This document shows, piece after piece, positions 1 through 12,567 of a stretch of 64,000 bases of DNA. The DNA lies in NCBI GenBank assembly GCA_002633005.1, contig NMRA01000163.1, positions 561,961-625,960 on the forward strand, read 5' to 3'. Made by a program: the position numbers and the translations under genes. This DNA is from Phoronis australis (taxonomy: Eukaryota > Phoronida > Phoronidae). Each line of letters starts with the position of its first letter. Positions within the stretch are counted from its first letter, which is position 1. The notes below the pieces were generated by a model. The model made no database searches and was not told the origin of the DNA. It saw only the letters and a program-made list of their open reading frames with translations.

Positions 1-3000
1 CCAAGGAATTCCAGGATGCAGCATTGTACTGAAATACTTAAGCTTTGGTTCTCGAAATGTCAGCTTGCCACTGTCAACTTAATGCTAGTCATTTTCAATC
101 AATTCTGTTGAGCGCGCCAACGTAACAAAATTAGGAGTCTGGTTTGCGAAAACAGGCCTGCGCACACTTTGATATGCTTCTTTCTTCTCAGCTTCCGTGA
201 CCGATTAATAACATGCCGCTGATAAGAACGCAACTTTTAAATATTTCCCCGGTATTGCATTGTAGCACATCGATGAAGGAATGATGGGTCTTACTAGTAG
301 CACAACACACGCTAAGATGATCTGAGTGATTATATCCTCGAATGATGGCTAAGGCAAAGCAGTTAGCCAGTGAATTGAATGTCACTCACAGGACTGAAAA
401 TTCGGCGTTGGTGTGCCTTATTACCAAGAAAAACAGGCTGCTATGGTCAGTAGACACTGAAGACTAACTTGAAAAACAAATTTGGAATATTCCGCACTAT
501 TCTCTTTGAACTTTTCTCCTCTGTCCCACGGCGCTTCGACGTCGACCTTGCCATCCATTTATGACCTGTCACGTGACCTGTCTTGTTGCCATAATAATTT
601 TGTAACACGAAATGTTCAAATCGGAACAAGCCTTAAACCATCGCATTGCCCGGTCTAGCTTGACACTTTATTTGATATTATTATGTTTTGTATTTTATTT
701 TTTTGCCTTAAGACATTCATGCCAATATATTAAATACTTTTTAGTGAAGGAAATGACCAGCAATATCAAAATATGTACAAAATTAGTTAGACTCGATATC
801 GAGGCAGGACTTTAAATGCGTCATCTTTACTGAGTGCAACAGTACGATTTCTACAACAACAACATGGAGTTACAGTCAAGTCCTTGCGAGTGAATGGAAA
901 AATGCGGGACCGTTTTAGACTAGATATCCATGTACTTATGAAACCTGATTTCCAAATTACGTGAGGTTTGAGCTGACCAGGAGAAAGTGAGTGTATGCGT
1001 GTGCGTATTTGATTTCATGCTTTTCTCACAGCTCGGCTCTAAGACTAAGGCTTACCAGCCATGTCATGTGAACATGTTTGGATTTAACCGGCTATCTAGT
1101 TGACTGACACTTGTGCCTTAAATCGTGATCTGGGCACTGAGAAGGACCCTGATAATTGATTAGTACTATTTGATGCTTTGCTGATATTAGTTTATGTCGC
1201 AGACTTGATTTTGAAACTTCACTTGGGCAATGCTTATCAATATCAATGTGCTTCGTGACTTTCTCGGCTGGATATCCATCCGTGGATTTTGTGCTGTCTA
1301 GGCACTGATGACTGATCTGGTCATGTACTTGATATAGCCTTTACCTCTCAATGTATTATGTCTGAAAATGGTGCTGCGGCAAAAAATTGCAGGAATCTTC
1401 GAGACAATACAATTGACAATGTACTAGTTCTTAGTATGGATCTGCATAATATGTATGGTTGACGTACTGTCATCTATACTTTGCGCAGATACACACATTA
1501 CGCAGAACTATGCAGCAAGCGATAGCTGAGGTCACCAAAAACAAGCGAACCTCATACAAGGGGATTTGAAACTCCTGACCCTTACAATACATTCAGCAGT
1601 GAATAGCTGGCAAGTAGGTGAAAAACCGGCATATCTAGTATATTTTTACTGGAAGATGTTTTTTGTCAAACAGAAGTTGGGGCAAACGATTTTTTTGTCA
1701 AATGAAAGTTGAGATTTTTTATGCTCTGCGATAATCAGTTTCTCTCCCTTAAGGTCCAATATCCTGGGCAGGATCACCCTAAGACAGACAGAAGTTGGCG
1801 ATTGGCACATTGTTATCTTTGCCGTGTATGGTGACACATGACTTTGAGTGTGACATAGTCATATAAATTAAGCCTCTCGAAGTGGCTTGCATTTGCTTCT
1901 TGGCGCTCATGTGGGAAACTCCCCCATTGCAAATCTCGGTGTCGGAAGAATTTTCTACCTTGAATAAGTGAAACCCACAAAACCTCTGAGATATAGATAG
2001 TTGTTCTGAGTAGCAGATGGAGAGAGTGCTGGTGGTGGTAGATCCAGAACACAAGGATAGCGTTTACCCAGGGCAAATTCTAGGGTGCTAGGGTGTTGCT
2101 GTTATCTGCAGCCAGGAGGCACACTTGTCCCATGGAAGGTGGAGGAGTGGTTATTTCCAGGTGTGATGTAGAGCCATATAAAGCGTTTCTAAATTGCTTG
2201 CCAAATAACTGTTGCCTTTTGGCTGAATGGTTTGGATGCACACGGGAAATCCCAGTTCAAGTCCCAGTGTTTTCCTACCTCTGGGATAGTCTGGGCAACT
2301 TAACTGCCAACATATAGTGATGGCAGCTACGGCCCATGGAGCTGGTAATAACTTATGAGTGAAAATATTTTACTCCCTTGGTAAACATCCTCTTTAAATG
2401 AGATATGGATGAGGAGAGATTTCTCCAAGGTCACCTAGTGAGCCCAACTGCATGGTTATCCACATTCCATTCTCCTAAGTGGGCTGGTCATAGAAGGAGT
2501 TACTCCAGTAGGTCAGTAGTGATGGTGTTTACTGTTTCTGGTCAGATCATATCTAAACAGAAGGCTTCAAAGCATCTGGCCAGGCTGTACATCCCATTTT
2601 CTTTTTGGGACATGAAACTGATGGATAACCATAAAATCTGATAAGAGGAGTAAAACTAGACTATGTGGGTTTTTGAATTTTCAAAATCTGTCATGTAATA
2701 GTGATTTTGTCAACCCAAGCCTTGAGCTATGATCATTGAAGTGTAGTTCCCAGTATGGCACATAAGCTAATAATACTGCATCACTAACTCACAATGGAAC
2801 CTGGACCTGAAAGAATGTGTATAACCAGTTGTGATGATGGAATGATTAAACGACACCTATCAGGATAATCCACTGGTGTGGTATTTTCAAATGAGAAAGT
2901 CATAGTCATAAACTTGATGGTATTTTTGGCTTATTTGAGGCTGACTATGTAGTATGCAGCTGTCTGTAACAAGGCTACTTTGTACCAACGCTTCTATCCA

Positions 3001-3200
3001 TAGTTGCAGTCTGAATCGTATCAGCTTTTAACTGTCAGTTTGTTGTTGTGAAATGTACATCTTGGGGTGGTTTCTTAATTTCTTTGACATATCCGCCCAA
3101 AATTGCTTGTAACATGCTGCCTGATGCATTTGGCTATGACTGCTGGAAGATATTTGAATTTTTGGGCGTTGCGAATTCAGACAAAGTCATTGCAAAATAA
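1..3200. other. Intergenic stretch, no gene recognised
   Basis: No open reading frame here shows a recognisable domain or a convincing exon bounded by splice sites; the longest frames (about 60-90 codons) overlap one another on both strands and look like chance. The only structured item seen is a tRNA-like segment near 2220-2264. A 5' non-coding exon of the EF-hand gene may lie here, because that gene's first coding exon seems to start with a splice acceptor at 3311-3312, but none can be assigned from sequence alone. Confidence 0.6.
2220..2264 (+). repeat. tRNA-like segment (possible SINE head, decayed)
   Basis: TGGCTGAATGG at 2220-2230 resembles a Pol III A box, and AGTTCAAGTCC at 2254-2264 resembles a B box. 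The spacing is short for a complete tRNA and no cloverleaf is evident, so at most this is a decayed tRNA-derived SINE head. A chance match is possible. Confidence 0.25.
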
Positions 3201-3319
3201 TTTTACCGAATTATGCAGTGCACCAAGCTATGTCCTTGCCAATGTTTTGCATTGTTCTATTAGTTTGTAAGTACTGTTTGTGCACTGACGAAGACAAATA
3301 TGACTTCCACAGACAAAAA

Positions 3320-3451
3320 ATGGCTGACGAGCCTGTGACAGCGATGGAACAGCCATCCACTGTTAATGCAACACCGTCTGGCACTGAGGTAAAGAAGAAA
3401 AAGAAGGGCAAAGGCAAAAAAGTGAAAATGACCAAGGCAGAGAAACTACTG
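3320..3451 (+). CDS. EF-hand gene, coding exon 1
   Basis: Encodes residues 1-44, starting MADEPVTAMEQ and carrying a Lys/Gly-rich stretch (KKKKKGKGKK). It ends at CTG|GTAAGT (phase 0). The upstream acceptor at 3311-3312 leaves only seven untranslated bases before the ATG, implying a separate 5' UTR exon. An alternative upstream in-frame Met at 3218 would require reading through the acceptor. Confidence 0.7.
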
Positions 3452-6400
3452 GTAAGTGGTAATTTGAACTGTTTGCCCAAATTGACATTTTTCCATTTTC
3501 CAGAGCATTTTAACACTGCTGTGAATGGTTCGTAATGTTTTCAGATAACAGCTATGTCACAGAAATGGCTCATTAATTTGGTGTACTTTGCATGTCTTTC
3601 ATGAAACAATGAGAAAATAGGAAATTCATTACTCTGCCTTTCATGATCTAATTTTTTTATACATTTATTGACAATGAGAAAAACATTACAATACCACAAA
3701 AAGACAAAGAACACCACAGACACGCACACACACACACACATGCGCATACCCCATAACTAATCCTCTTGACTGCTGAGAAAACCCATTTCAAAGTTACACC
3801 ATCTTTTTTGTATAAATTCTAAATTCAAATCCTTACGAGCATTATACTTTTCACTAATATAATATTTTTTGATGAAGTTAAAAAATCTACTTGGAAGTAA
3901 TCTTTTTGATCCAAACTTTTAGATATAAATAAACTGTGTACCCAATAATAAAACAATGTTTTTAAAATTTTCTTTTTTATCAAAAACCCCAAAAATAACG
4001 TTGTTGCAGGAGAGAGTGCCGACACACTGAGGATTTGCTTTGTTTAGAATTTCATTATTAACTCTTGTCCAAAATGAATTTACTGTTTCACATTCCCAAA
4101 ATAAGTGTTTCAAAGTCTCTTTCAATTGTCCACAAAAGGAGCAAGAGTCGTCATCCATAACTTGAATTATTTAAAAAAAAAGAGTTAGTAGTCAAAATTC
4201 TCATCAAGAGTCTGAACTGAAGCCACCTAATTCTTGGGTCTCTTGTTGTGTCTCTTCATGATCTAAATTGATGAGAATTAACCTATGAAGATATTTTTAA
4301 GTGTACAAGGCTTAAATTATACTGACTTTTAATGTCACTAATCAAAATGACCTCTGTGTGCAAATATGTGACCAGCCACTGAAATCATTGCCACATGGCA
4401 TATGGTGGCTGACAGGCACGTGTGCATTTAAAACAACCCAATGTGTACATGTAACTATAGTCATCCTCTCTGAAAGTACATGACTTTTGTATTCTGGTTT
4501 GTGTGACTGTAAGGTATTGTGAGGTAACAACTGACTCGACGATACTGTACGTTTCCTGTGTCAGCATACAGCACACTTTACAATTTTAAAAGATTCTCCT
4601 AATTCAAAGTTAAGAAATTAAATGACAAAATTGTCATTTCTTGTTTTTTCAAGCAGTCATGTGCCATGAGATGCTAAAACAAATCCGTCTTTTCATTTGA
4701 TCTTTTTGCCTGTTGTGAAAAGTCGTTCTAAATTGACTGAAGAAACATTTCTCTAAGCTGTTGATTGCTTGGGTAGATTAGAAACTGTCATGATATTCCA
4801 ATGACTTCTGTCAATTTGCTTGCAGTCAGATAGTTTTATTAATGTAATGTCTTCATTCTTGTGAAAGAACTCGAGACTGATGTGAAGTGATGCAATGGGC
4901 ATGTTTTAGTCCAATGTCATTTTGACGTTTTCAGCCTGTCAAATCATAGTAGAATAACAAATTTAAAATAATAGTAAGAATATTTTACATAGTGCTTTAA
5001 ATAGCATTTTGAAAATTGTTATCGGGCCATAGACCTGGTAATTCTTTTGAACTCCCTGGAGGAGCATACGGAGGGTGCAACCATTGTTGGCACACATTCA
5101 CTTATTTAAACACAGTTTTGTAAAAACTTCAAGTAAAAATGTTTCTTTAATCTGTGGTTACTGTGAATCGGAAAATATCGAAAACTCATGAAATTTTTTA
5201 AATGTGATATGAATTTACTTTCCATTCTTGCTTGCTGGTTCGAATTGTGTCAAAGAAGTAACAGATACACCATTGCTAAACATCTTCATGTGGTCTTTCT
5301 TTCTGCAGGCAAAGCTAGAAAAAGGCACAGAGTTATATAGGAAATCTGGAGGGAACTATATATACTTCCTTGACAGAATGAATCAGTGGATCACAAAATT
5401 TGCCTCTCCAGCCATGGAACTCTTCAGGAAGTTTGATGGGGATGGTGACGGTTATTTAAGTTATGAAGATTTCAAGTCATGTACGTTCATGGACTACATT
5501 GTTGTGGGGTGTGGGTGACTTGATATGCTCTAGGTGGTGCTTTTTGGAGCTGGAAATAGATTGAGAAATTCAATGGAAAAATAGCTGCTGCCTTACTTGA
5601 AGACATGTGTAGCTTAAATCTAAATGTGATTGCCTGAATGCATGCATTTTTAGATAACATAGTTGTGTCACTTGTTTTTATTCTTCATTAGTCTTTTTGT
5701 TTGAGGAATAACTTGCTCTAGACACCCTTGGCGCAGCAAGTATGCATACTCACTTCATGCGAAGCCATCATAGTAACTACATGGCACAGCTTACCCACAT
5801 GCTTTGATGCCCTGCACTCAGCCCTTTAGCCAAGGCTAGTTTAGTGTGGTCAGCTGACATGTTACATCAATAAAATATATACTTTGGCCACATGATGCTG
5901 ATAGAGAATCATGTGCAGCTACCTGTAGTGTAAAAACAACAGTTGAACATAGCGCTTCATAAAAATTGTTTGGTTTTATTTTTGTTTACTTTTCCCTTGA
6001 GCTGAAATTTTGCTAATTTTCATTTTTGTGTCAATATATCTGCCAACAGAGATCCTTCTTTTTTGTCATTCTTTATATGAGAAACCAGACACACAGTATT
6101 GTTTGTTGTAATGTTTAACAGCTGTATATTTTAACAGGCCTATTTGATCTGAATGCTCCGTGCAATGCTGTAGAGCTCCACCTACTTGCAAAAACATTCG
6201 ATAAGGACAACACTGGCGACATTGAGTATGAAATATTTCAAGATGGCCTCGGCTTTGCCAAAATGGCCGCTCAGTCTGGCAGAGTAGATGAGGATATGGA
6301 AGAGGAGGAGAGAGCCCAGCGTACACTGATAAGCCGTGGTGAAACTCCTAAGGATTTGGCCCACTGCCCTTGTTGTGCACTAGGCTTGCATTCATTCTCT

Positions 6401-8143
6401 TTAGAAAAATATCCAAGGTTTGTACTCGGGCTTTATTAATTATTGATTGTTTCAACAATGAATCTGAACATTATGTGCACCATCATGGACATTTGTCTGA
6501 TTTTTCAATGTAAATTGTAGTATTTTTAGGCCCTTGCACCTCTATGTGAAGAGTACAGGTTTATAATGCAAAATTAAATGCATGCACTTGCATGAATGAT
6601 CAACAAAGGTGAGCAAAAACTAATGCCCCCATCACACCCCAGGCACAGTGCCACCACGGTTTTTAGTCAAAACCGCCATCACCGAAGTGACACCGCCAGA
6701 AGTGTTTCATAGTTTTCCCGTACCTGTCACACATGTGGTTTTCTTCATGCCATGGGATCGCTGTAGGTTCGCCAGTCTACGTTTTCAGCAATTGCACAGC
6801 AGTTGTACTGCAGAAGCATGGCAGTGAAGGAAGTGCTTCCGCGGTTCTTGTATGGTGCAACAGCGGTCATGACAATGTCACGGCGATCCCACTGAGGATT
6901 GACCCAACCCGTGGTGGCACTGAGGAAATTTTGAACATATTCAAAGTTTCCGTCGTTCCATCGCGATGGTCCGTGGTTTTGACAGTTTTGCGCTGCTATG
7001 GTGATCAATGGCGGAAGCACTGCAGTTTATGTAGTACAAGCACTACAGTAGCATCGCACCTCCGGTGTGACAGGGGTATTAGAACCACTTTTGGGCCTGA
7101 GTGAGGTTTGACCATCAAAATTTTAAAACAGCAGATTTCATGAGCTCTAATTACCATGTTCCTCAGATTGGGCAAAATACGCAATCATGGAAATCACCAA
7201 ATTTACGACATACGTGTACATGTACCCATATGTAAGGAATAGCAGTCTGTGCATATGGAATCTACGAGCAAAATGTTTTGATAAAAAACTTTATTCTGAA
7301 TATAATGCATTAGCCTGAAAAATGATGCACCTAACACTGTATACTGTTGTCATAAATTTCTGTGTTAAAATGTTTAGATTGTCTAAACTAGTTCCATTGT
7401 CCACTGATGGAGTTGGTGACAACTGATGGGAATTGGTGTCTGAATTTGATCTCACCCTATGTTATGAAAACTAGATTTACTTGACTTTTTATTACTACCT
7501 AATGTTGATTAAGTGTTTGATCAATTATGACGAACATTTAGGGCGTTGTGTGAAACAGAGGCATAATTTGCATGCTGTAAAGATATTGTTAGCCAATTGA
7601 ATAATTGAATCTAGGTAAGGCCTGTTCATCACAGAATATTATAAAAATCATTTTAAATTTTAAGACTGAAGTTACAAACTCATTAAATTCACCCGGTTTT
7701 AAGATAACCTCATTTTTGTTGAATGCATTATGCCTGCTAGAGTCATCGTTTTGAATCGGCTATTTGCTTTGAGCCATCACATTTGGTCCTCGCTTATGTT
7801 TTGCAGGTATGTCCAACTGTTGATGACACTGGTGACATTTGACAATAAACCGCACCACGGACATTTCACCAAACTGGTCCACGCGCACATGAGAGTCTTT
7901 AACGTAATTGAACTTATTAAGGAAGAGACAGGAATACAGTCGACTAAACTAGCAGTGTTCACGGATAAATCTCGAGAGGACAGTGCTAGTTTGCCTCCTG
8001 ACAATACTTTAGAAGAGTGTGGCATAGAAGGAGGACCTTATGAGTGCCCACAAGATGTACAGCTGTACTACGATTACACCACAGAGTTTAATGACTGTCC
8101 TATACTTATGTGCGACCATTACTTTGGACAAAAGAAAAAATAA
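3320..8143 (+). CDS. EF-hand protein with ubiquitin-like C-terminal region (four exons, 306 aa)
   Basis: Coding exons are 3320-3451, 5309-5480, 6138-6417 and 7807-8143. All junctions are GT/AG and the joined frame is open for 306 codons plus TAA. Residues 1-44 are Lys-rich (about residues 25-38). An EF-hand loop spans D87-D98 (D87, D89, D91, G92, with Asp rather than Glu at position 12). A second, degenerate loop spans D123-I134 (D123, D125, T127, G128, with Ile at position 12), so Ca2+ binding by loop 2 is doubtful. Next come an acidic patch (DEDMEEEE) and a CPCC motif. The final ~110 residues include HGHFTKLVHAHMRVFNVIEL and a stretch rich in alternating beta-like segments that resembles a ubiquitin-like fold; this last point is pattern recognition only. 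The start at 3320 is chosen because an acceptor (ccacag, ending 3312) lies just upstream. I do not recognise an orthologue name. It could be a cytoskeletal or ciliary Ca2+ adaptor, but no function is shown. Confidence 0.8.
3640..4165 (-). mobile_element. Degenerate LINE 3' end with zf-RVT zinc knuckle
   Basis: On the minus strand, 4158-3919 encodes a Cys/His knuckle of the form C-x2-C-x8-H-x4-C (CSFCGQLKETLKHLFWEC), followed by an NSFW-type stretch. This is typical of the domain found downstream of reverse transcriptase in many non-LTR retrotransposons. The reading continues in other minus-strand frames (VLLLGTQFIYI, then YYISEKYNARKDLN), so it is frameshifted and dead. A (CA)n microsatellite follows at about 3720-3740. 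It lies antisense in intron 1 of the EF-hand gene. The LINE clade cannot be fixed from this fragment. Confidence 0.7.
5309..5480 (+). CDS. EF-hand gene, coding exon 2 (first EF-hand)
   Basis: The acceptor ttctgcag ends at 5308 and the donor is TCAT|GTACGT. It encodes residues 45-101 plus one base of codon 102. It contains an aromatic-rich helix (GGNYIYFLDRMNQWI) and EF loop 1, DGDGDGYLSYED, at residues 87-98. The exit helix starts FKS and continues across the intron. Confidence 0.8.
6138..6417 (+). CDS. EF-hand gene, coding exon 3 (second EF-hand, CPCC motif)
   Basis: The acceptor ttaacag ends at 6137 and the donor is CCAAG|GTTTGT. It encodes residues 102-194 (last codon split). EF loop 2 is DKDNTGDIEYEI (residues 123-134), lacking an acidic residue at position 12. 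An acidic run (DEDMEEEE) and a cysteine cluster, HCPCC, follow; the cluster could bind metal or form disulfides, but no partner cysteines are close enough to define a known zinc finger. Confidence 0.8.
6620..7082. mobile_element. MITE-like element with terminal inverted repeats, in intron 3
   Basis: The ends are CTAATGCCCCCATCACACC (6620-6638) and the reverse complement of CTAATACCCCTGTCACACC (7064-7082), matching at 16 of 19 positions. The 0.46 kb interior has no transposase, and the 123-codon frame inside it shows no domain. This fits a non-autonomous DNA transposon. The target-site duplication is not clear (TAA on the left and TTA on the right would be Harbinger-like but are not identical), so the superfamily is left open. 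Confidence 0.55.
7807..8143 (+). CDS. EF-hand gene, terminal coding exon
   Basis: The acceptor tttgcag ends at 7806. It encodes the last ~111 residues to TAA at 8141-8143. The segment has HGHFTKLVHAHMRVFNVIEL, a charged helix-like stretch (IKEETG), then LPPDNTLEECGIEGGP and VQLYYDYTTEFNDCP, in an order suggesting a beta-grasp (ubiquitin-like) arrangement. It ends in a basic tail (GQKKK). Confidence 0.8.
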
Positions 8144-8528
8144 ATCTGTGCATAGTAATTTGCTCCGCATGCAAACCGTCGTGAAAGCTTTGTTGTTGGC
8201 CTTATCTATTACAACAACTGTATTTAGGAAGAAAATAACAAAAGTGTTCATCTTAGACTCAGATTTTAATAAATTTGACTTTAACTTAATGTTCCAATAA
8301 CTCCGTAACACTGAGTTATTCACACTTTACAGTAGTTTTAAACTTTGACTAAGACATAACTATGTCTTAGCTGCAATCATAATTGGAAAATTCAATTCTT
8401 GTCAACTTTTTAAACTTTTGTTTTCTGTTTTCTGTTCTTTTTTTCCTCTTTTTCTTATGTCTGAACTTTTAACTTTGTTTATGAATACTTTATCTTGTTG
8501 TGCTATATTATTGTGTTTTTAAAGTTGC

Positions 8529-8534
8529 AATAAA
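8529..8534 (+). terminator. Poly(A) signal, EF-hand gene
   Basis: AATAAA about 390 bases after the stop codon, followed by T-rich sequence; likely the main cleavage signal. An AATAAA-like string overlapping the stop (about 8138) is too early to be the sole signal. Confidence 0.5.
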
Positions 8535-8599
8535 ACCCAAATAAATGTATTTTTATATCAGTAATAGTCCTAGTTTTGTTGATTTGTGCATTCCTGGAA

Positions 8600-11500
8600 T
8601 TTATTGTCAAAATGTCAAAATTTGGTTAAGCTCGAAAGATTATATCTGAGCAAGTTGTAATCCTACTCTCATAAAACTTTCAGATAATACATTAATATGC
8701 CAATGTTCTTCAAATCATTTTTAACATGTTTTTCTCTTGTATCCATGTAATAAAAGATTGTGATTTTTCAGATTTTAATTAAGACCTACCAAGTTGCATT
8801 AAGTATAAAAGAAAAAATCACTTTAAAAATAAGAAGGCTTGTTTACAAATTCATCTAAAATATTTGTGTCAACAGATTGGTTACTGACTTGATCAACTGA
8901 ATCGTTAGGAAACTAGCGGTTCAGTGGTATCTTGTAGTTCCATGTTTCTCTACATCAACCGGTATCTCTGTCCGTCCTTGATATCAAGAAATTTGATCTA
9001 AGTTCTTATTGCGTTTAAAGCATTTATCGCATTTGCGATGTCTTCACGGCAATACGGTATGACTGAAATAGATGGCAAGGACAGAAGTGTTTGGCTTCTG
9101 AAATTGAATTCTTTGTGAATAGTTTGTGCGGATTCCATCTTTCGCGGAAGAAATATGATAGCAATTGGCCAAAACGCTGTCACGGTCTTTTATTTGTTAT
9201 CAGTAGTTGTGGGTCAAATGTGTGTCTACATTAATGAATTCATTTAGCGTAGTAGATATGTGATTGGCGTTTACGTCGTGACGTCGGACACTAGACTGAG
9301 CCTGGCGATTAACAAGAGAAAGATTGATATCAAGTCTCTGATAACTGATGTTGTCTTGAATACGGATTAAACAGTAGTTTTGCCTCGAACTTTTACCTTG
9401 TTTTTGCTAAATTTTCTGACATGGTTGTATGAAAAACAATAAAGTCTTGGTAAGTTCCCAGTCCGACTTGGTAGAAAACACTCCGAGCAGTCTGATCATC
9501 TTCCGCAGTCAATGGGGGTGCAACGACAATTGAGAGAGAGACTGGTGAAACGGACAATGTACAGCTCAGGTGTGCCTCAGGGTGACCCGAATAGTTTCTA
9601 AATTACTCGAAAAATAAATATGCTTTGCTTTTTGTCCTTATTTTCAAGAATTTGAGGAAACAATAGACGCAATTCATTATTACATAAGTATGTCATGGAA
9701 ATTTCCTGGAAATTCGATACGTATCTCGATCGGGCCATCCTATGTTAAGATGACTGATATATAACTGTTACAAGAGCTGTCAAAATACATAAAATGATTT
9801 TCGTTATAAACCCGTCTTCCGTGACAAGAACCGATTTCGATTTCACGTACCTCTGTGAAATCGCAGGCATTCAATTGTTCTCTTGATCAACACAGGTGCG
9901 ATTTTTGAACTAGCATGGAATATAGGAAGCGTTCCTATCAGTGACTGACAGGTTGTTTGTCGAGACAGGCCGGGGCTCTGCGTACAAGTTTATTTGTCTA
10001 ATTAGTCTCGAGTGCTCAACGAATTGTCAGTTCTTAGCATGAAACCCAGCTGAAATCACTTCTCATTTGATGTAGAAAATAAATCTCAAACTAAAAGAGG
10101 CGATCCAGATCCTCTTGAGGTTGGGCGAAATGTAGAATATATAAATAGGTAAATAAAACAACAATAACGGATCAACTGAAAGTTTCGGATATATAAGAAC
10201 ATCATTTGTCAACAGAAACAGAAATAAAGTAAAATCAAACAAGATGTGACAAATGACATCTGATATTTTGGCGTAATGAACATGATAGATTAATTTTTGC
10301 GGGAAAAGTAATGGATATGATTTAAGAAGTCTTTATGTTTAATCCATTGGGTCAAGTGTGTTAAGCTTATCTATCCAAAATTGTTCTCTTTTGAGTCTAT
10401 GAGGGATACTGGGGTATTGGTATTTTTCTATTATTTGTACTGAAAGATCTTGTAGATTATGGTTTTGGAATTGAAATGATTACCTATAGTATCAGAACGT
10501 AGGTTTATTGTCAGTATGAGTGTAGGTTCACGGTTTATGGAATATGATGGAAATATCGGAAATTTTCAAAGGACTGAATTTCTGTGGAGCCCCTTTCAGT
10601 GGGTCAAATTGGGCAGCCAGGACGTGAATGCGAAATATTTTAGTAATTTTGTGCATTAGTGTGGTCCACCAAGGGACATTAGAGTTACTTTCCACCTAAT
10701 ATAATTACAAAGCAAACAAAACCATCGAACAATGAGTGAAACATTTACGCCATCCCAAAACATATAATTCAGGCAAGTAAGAGGCACATGCTAAAGAGGC
10801 CTGGAACGCGAAGAAATAGGCTAAGTTGCATTATTCAAAGTTGTTCTCTGCCACTGAAAAAATTCAACCAGTTCATCAGGTAACATTGAAGACATTAAGT
10901 AGTACTCCAGCAATTGTGTAAGTCGTAGCTGTTTAAAATTAGTTGAAAAAGGCATCGTGAAGAAATTCACATGGCACTGGTTGAGATCAGTTTTATTATG
11001 AGAGTGTTTAGAGCCTTAAAAGGTTCCTTCATGGAAGAGGCGGTTTCGTCACGATTTTAATTGATACTCGTCGTTGAATTGGTAAACATTGAGTTACAAA
11101 CGGATGAATCACAGACCCGAAAAATATACCGCCGGTTTCAAAAAGATGAACTCTCTTTATGATCGACATTTCTATCACAACGATGAAAAATACTTCGACC
11201 TGTGCCACAAGCTCCAGTTATGACAAAATATAAGTTTAATTAGCACAAAAAATATGAATTAAAATAAAATATAATATGCAAAAATAATTATCTCCGCCGG
11301 GCAGAACCACGAGACTGACAGCTCACGCCCATTGGCAGTGACCCCGGCACTAGAAAAACGGGAGGAATTAGTGCAGAGAAACTTTTAGATTACGGTAAAG
11401 TCGCGAGATTTTCGGAAACTGAAAATTATTTCCAATTGAAAAAATTCATTCTTGGACGAATCTCGCGAAACATCATTTTTGTGCTTTTCGAATTTGGCGG

Positions 11501-11630
11501 ACCTCCAAATTTGGGTTTCCGCTAGTGTCCGAATTTCGTGGGTGTACGTGTACGTGTACATTATTTCGATGAGCGGTCGTAGTATCAACATTGCTGGCTC
11601 GGTCATTTGACAGCAGTATAATTGCAGGTA
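8600..11630. other. Intergenic stretch, nothing recognised
   Basis: No domain-bearing frame, RNA gene or clear repeat was seen in this A+T-rich stretch. Minus-strand frames of 61 and 134 codons (near 9.1 and 11.6 kb) have no recognisable content. Confidence 0.5.
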
Positions 11631-11649
11631 AATGACACTCAAATGGTAT

Positions 11650-12120
11650 GCGCGATTATTTTTTGAAAATCTGACTTTCCCAATAAGAAATGCGCGCTGC
11701 CGACGCACAAAGACCGTTCCCGACAAGTGTTGGTTCTTCTTTTCAAAGATGCGCTTTCTCAATATGCGGCTTGCATTGCCGATGCTCAAAAACCGTTCTC
11801 GGCAAGTGACGGAATCTTTTCAAAACTGCGCTATCTCACTTGAAATATCGGGCTGCGTTGTGAAAAAAGAGTCTTCCTGGTGACAAATATGGGCTTTCCA
11901 ATGAGTGGGTCTAGATCTGGTTTGCGTTGTTGACGCACATGAAACCGTCGTTGCAGACAACTGATTCTCTTTCTTTTGTAAATATGCGTTTTCTCAATAA
12001 AAAATGTCGAGTTTGCGCTGTCAACGCATGGTTTCCCAAAAAAAAGCTGGACTTGCGTATTCGACGCACAAAGAGGGTTCCCGACCATCAAAACATGCGC
12101 TTTCTCAATTTTAACGAATT
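11650..12120. repeat. Diverged minisatellite, about 80-100 bp unit
   Basis: Roughly six decayed tandem units share three landmarks in the same order: ATGCGCTTTCTCAAT (11749, 11984 as ATGCGTTTTCTCAAT, 12094), a TTGCG(T/C)TGnCGACGCAC core (about 11695, 11780, 11925, 12015, 12055), and CCGTTCCCGAC/CCGTTCTCGGC (11715, 11793, 12078). Open frames over this interval on both strands are a by-product of the repeat. Confidence 0.65.
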
Positions 12121-12567
12121 TTGCATTAAACGTAACAGTAATGGATGAACGAGTTCAATGAAGAAAGTGATGAACAATGACGAGAACATAGCATATATTT
12201 ATGTTTTTCAAACGTATCCATGCATTGTCTGCTGGTTACAAACCGAAACGCAAGTTAACTCCGACACGTTTATTTCCATATTAACTGAAAGCTCAGTTTC
12301 CACATGAAAACTTCGAATGAACAATTACCCAAAATAGATTACAAAGACAATCATGATAGTAAAATGATTAGTTTCTCATCGACTCGTGATCCTCATTCGT
12401 CGTCCTGATAGTCGTCTGAATTGTTGAAGAAGCGCTGTCGTTCTACATGTTTAGGCCTACTGCAAACGATGGGAATGTTTCGACTAGTACAGTGCGATTA
12501 ACTAACATATTCTATATATAAGGGCGTTGTCTAGAAAGCGAATACAATTTCAAATGCTACCAACATC

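Noticed and set aside
6733-7104. 123-codon plus-strand open frame
   Set aside because: It lies almost wholly within the MITE-like element, has no domain, and overlaps an open frame on the other strand; it is a product of the repeat.
11385-12148. Protein-coding gene around 11.4-12.1 kb
   Set aside because: The long frames on both strands are explained by the minisatellite, and there is no consistent frame or splice structure.
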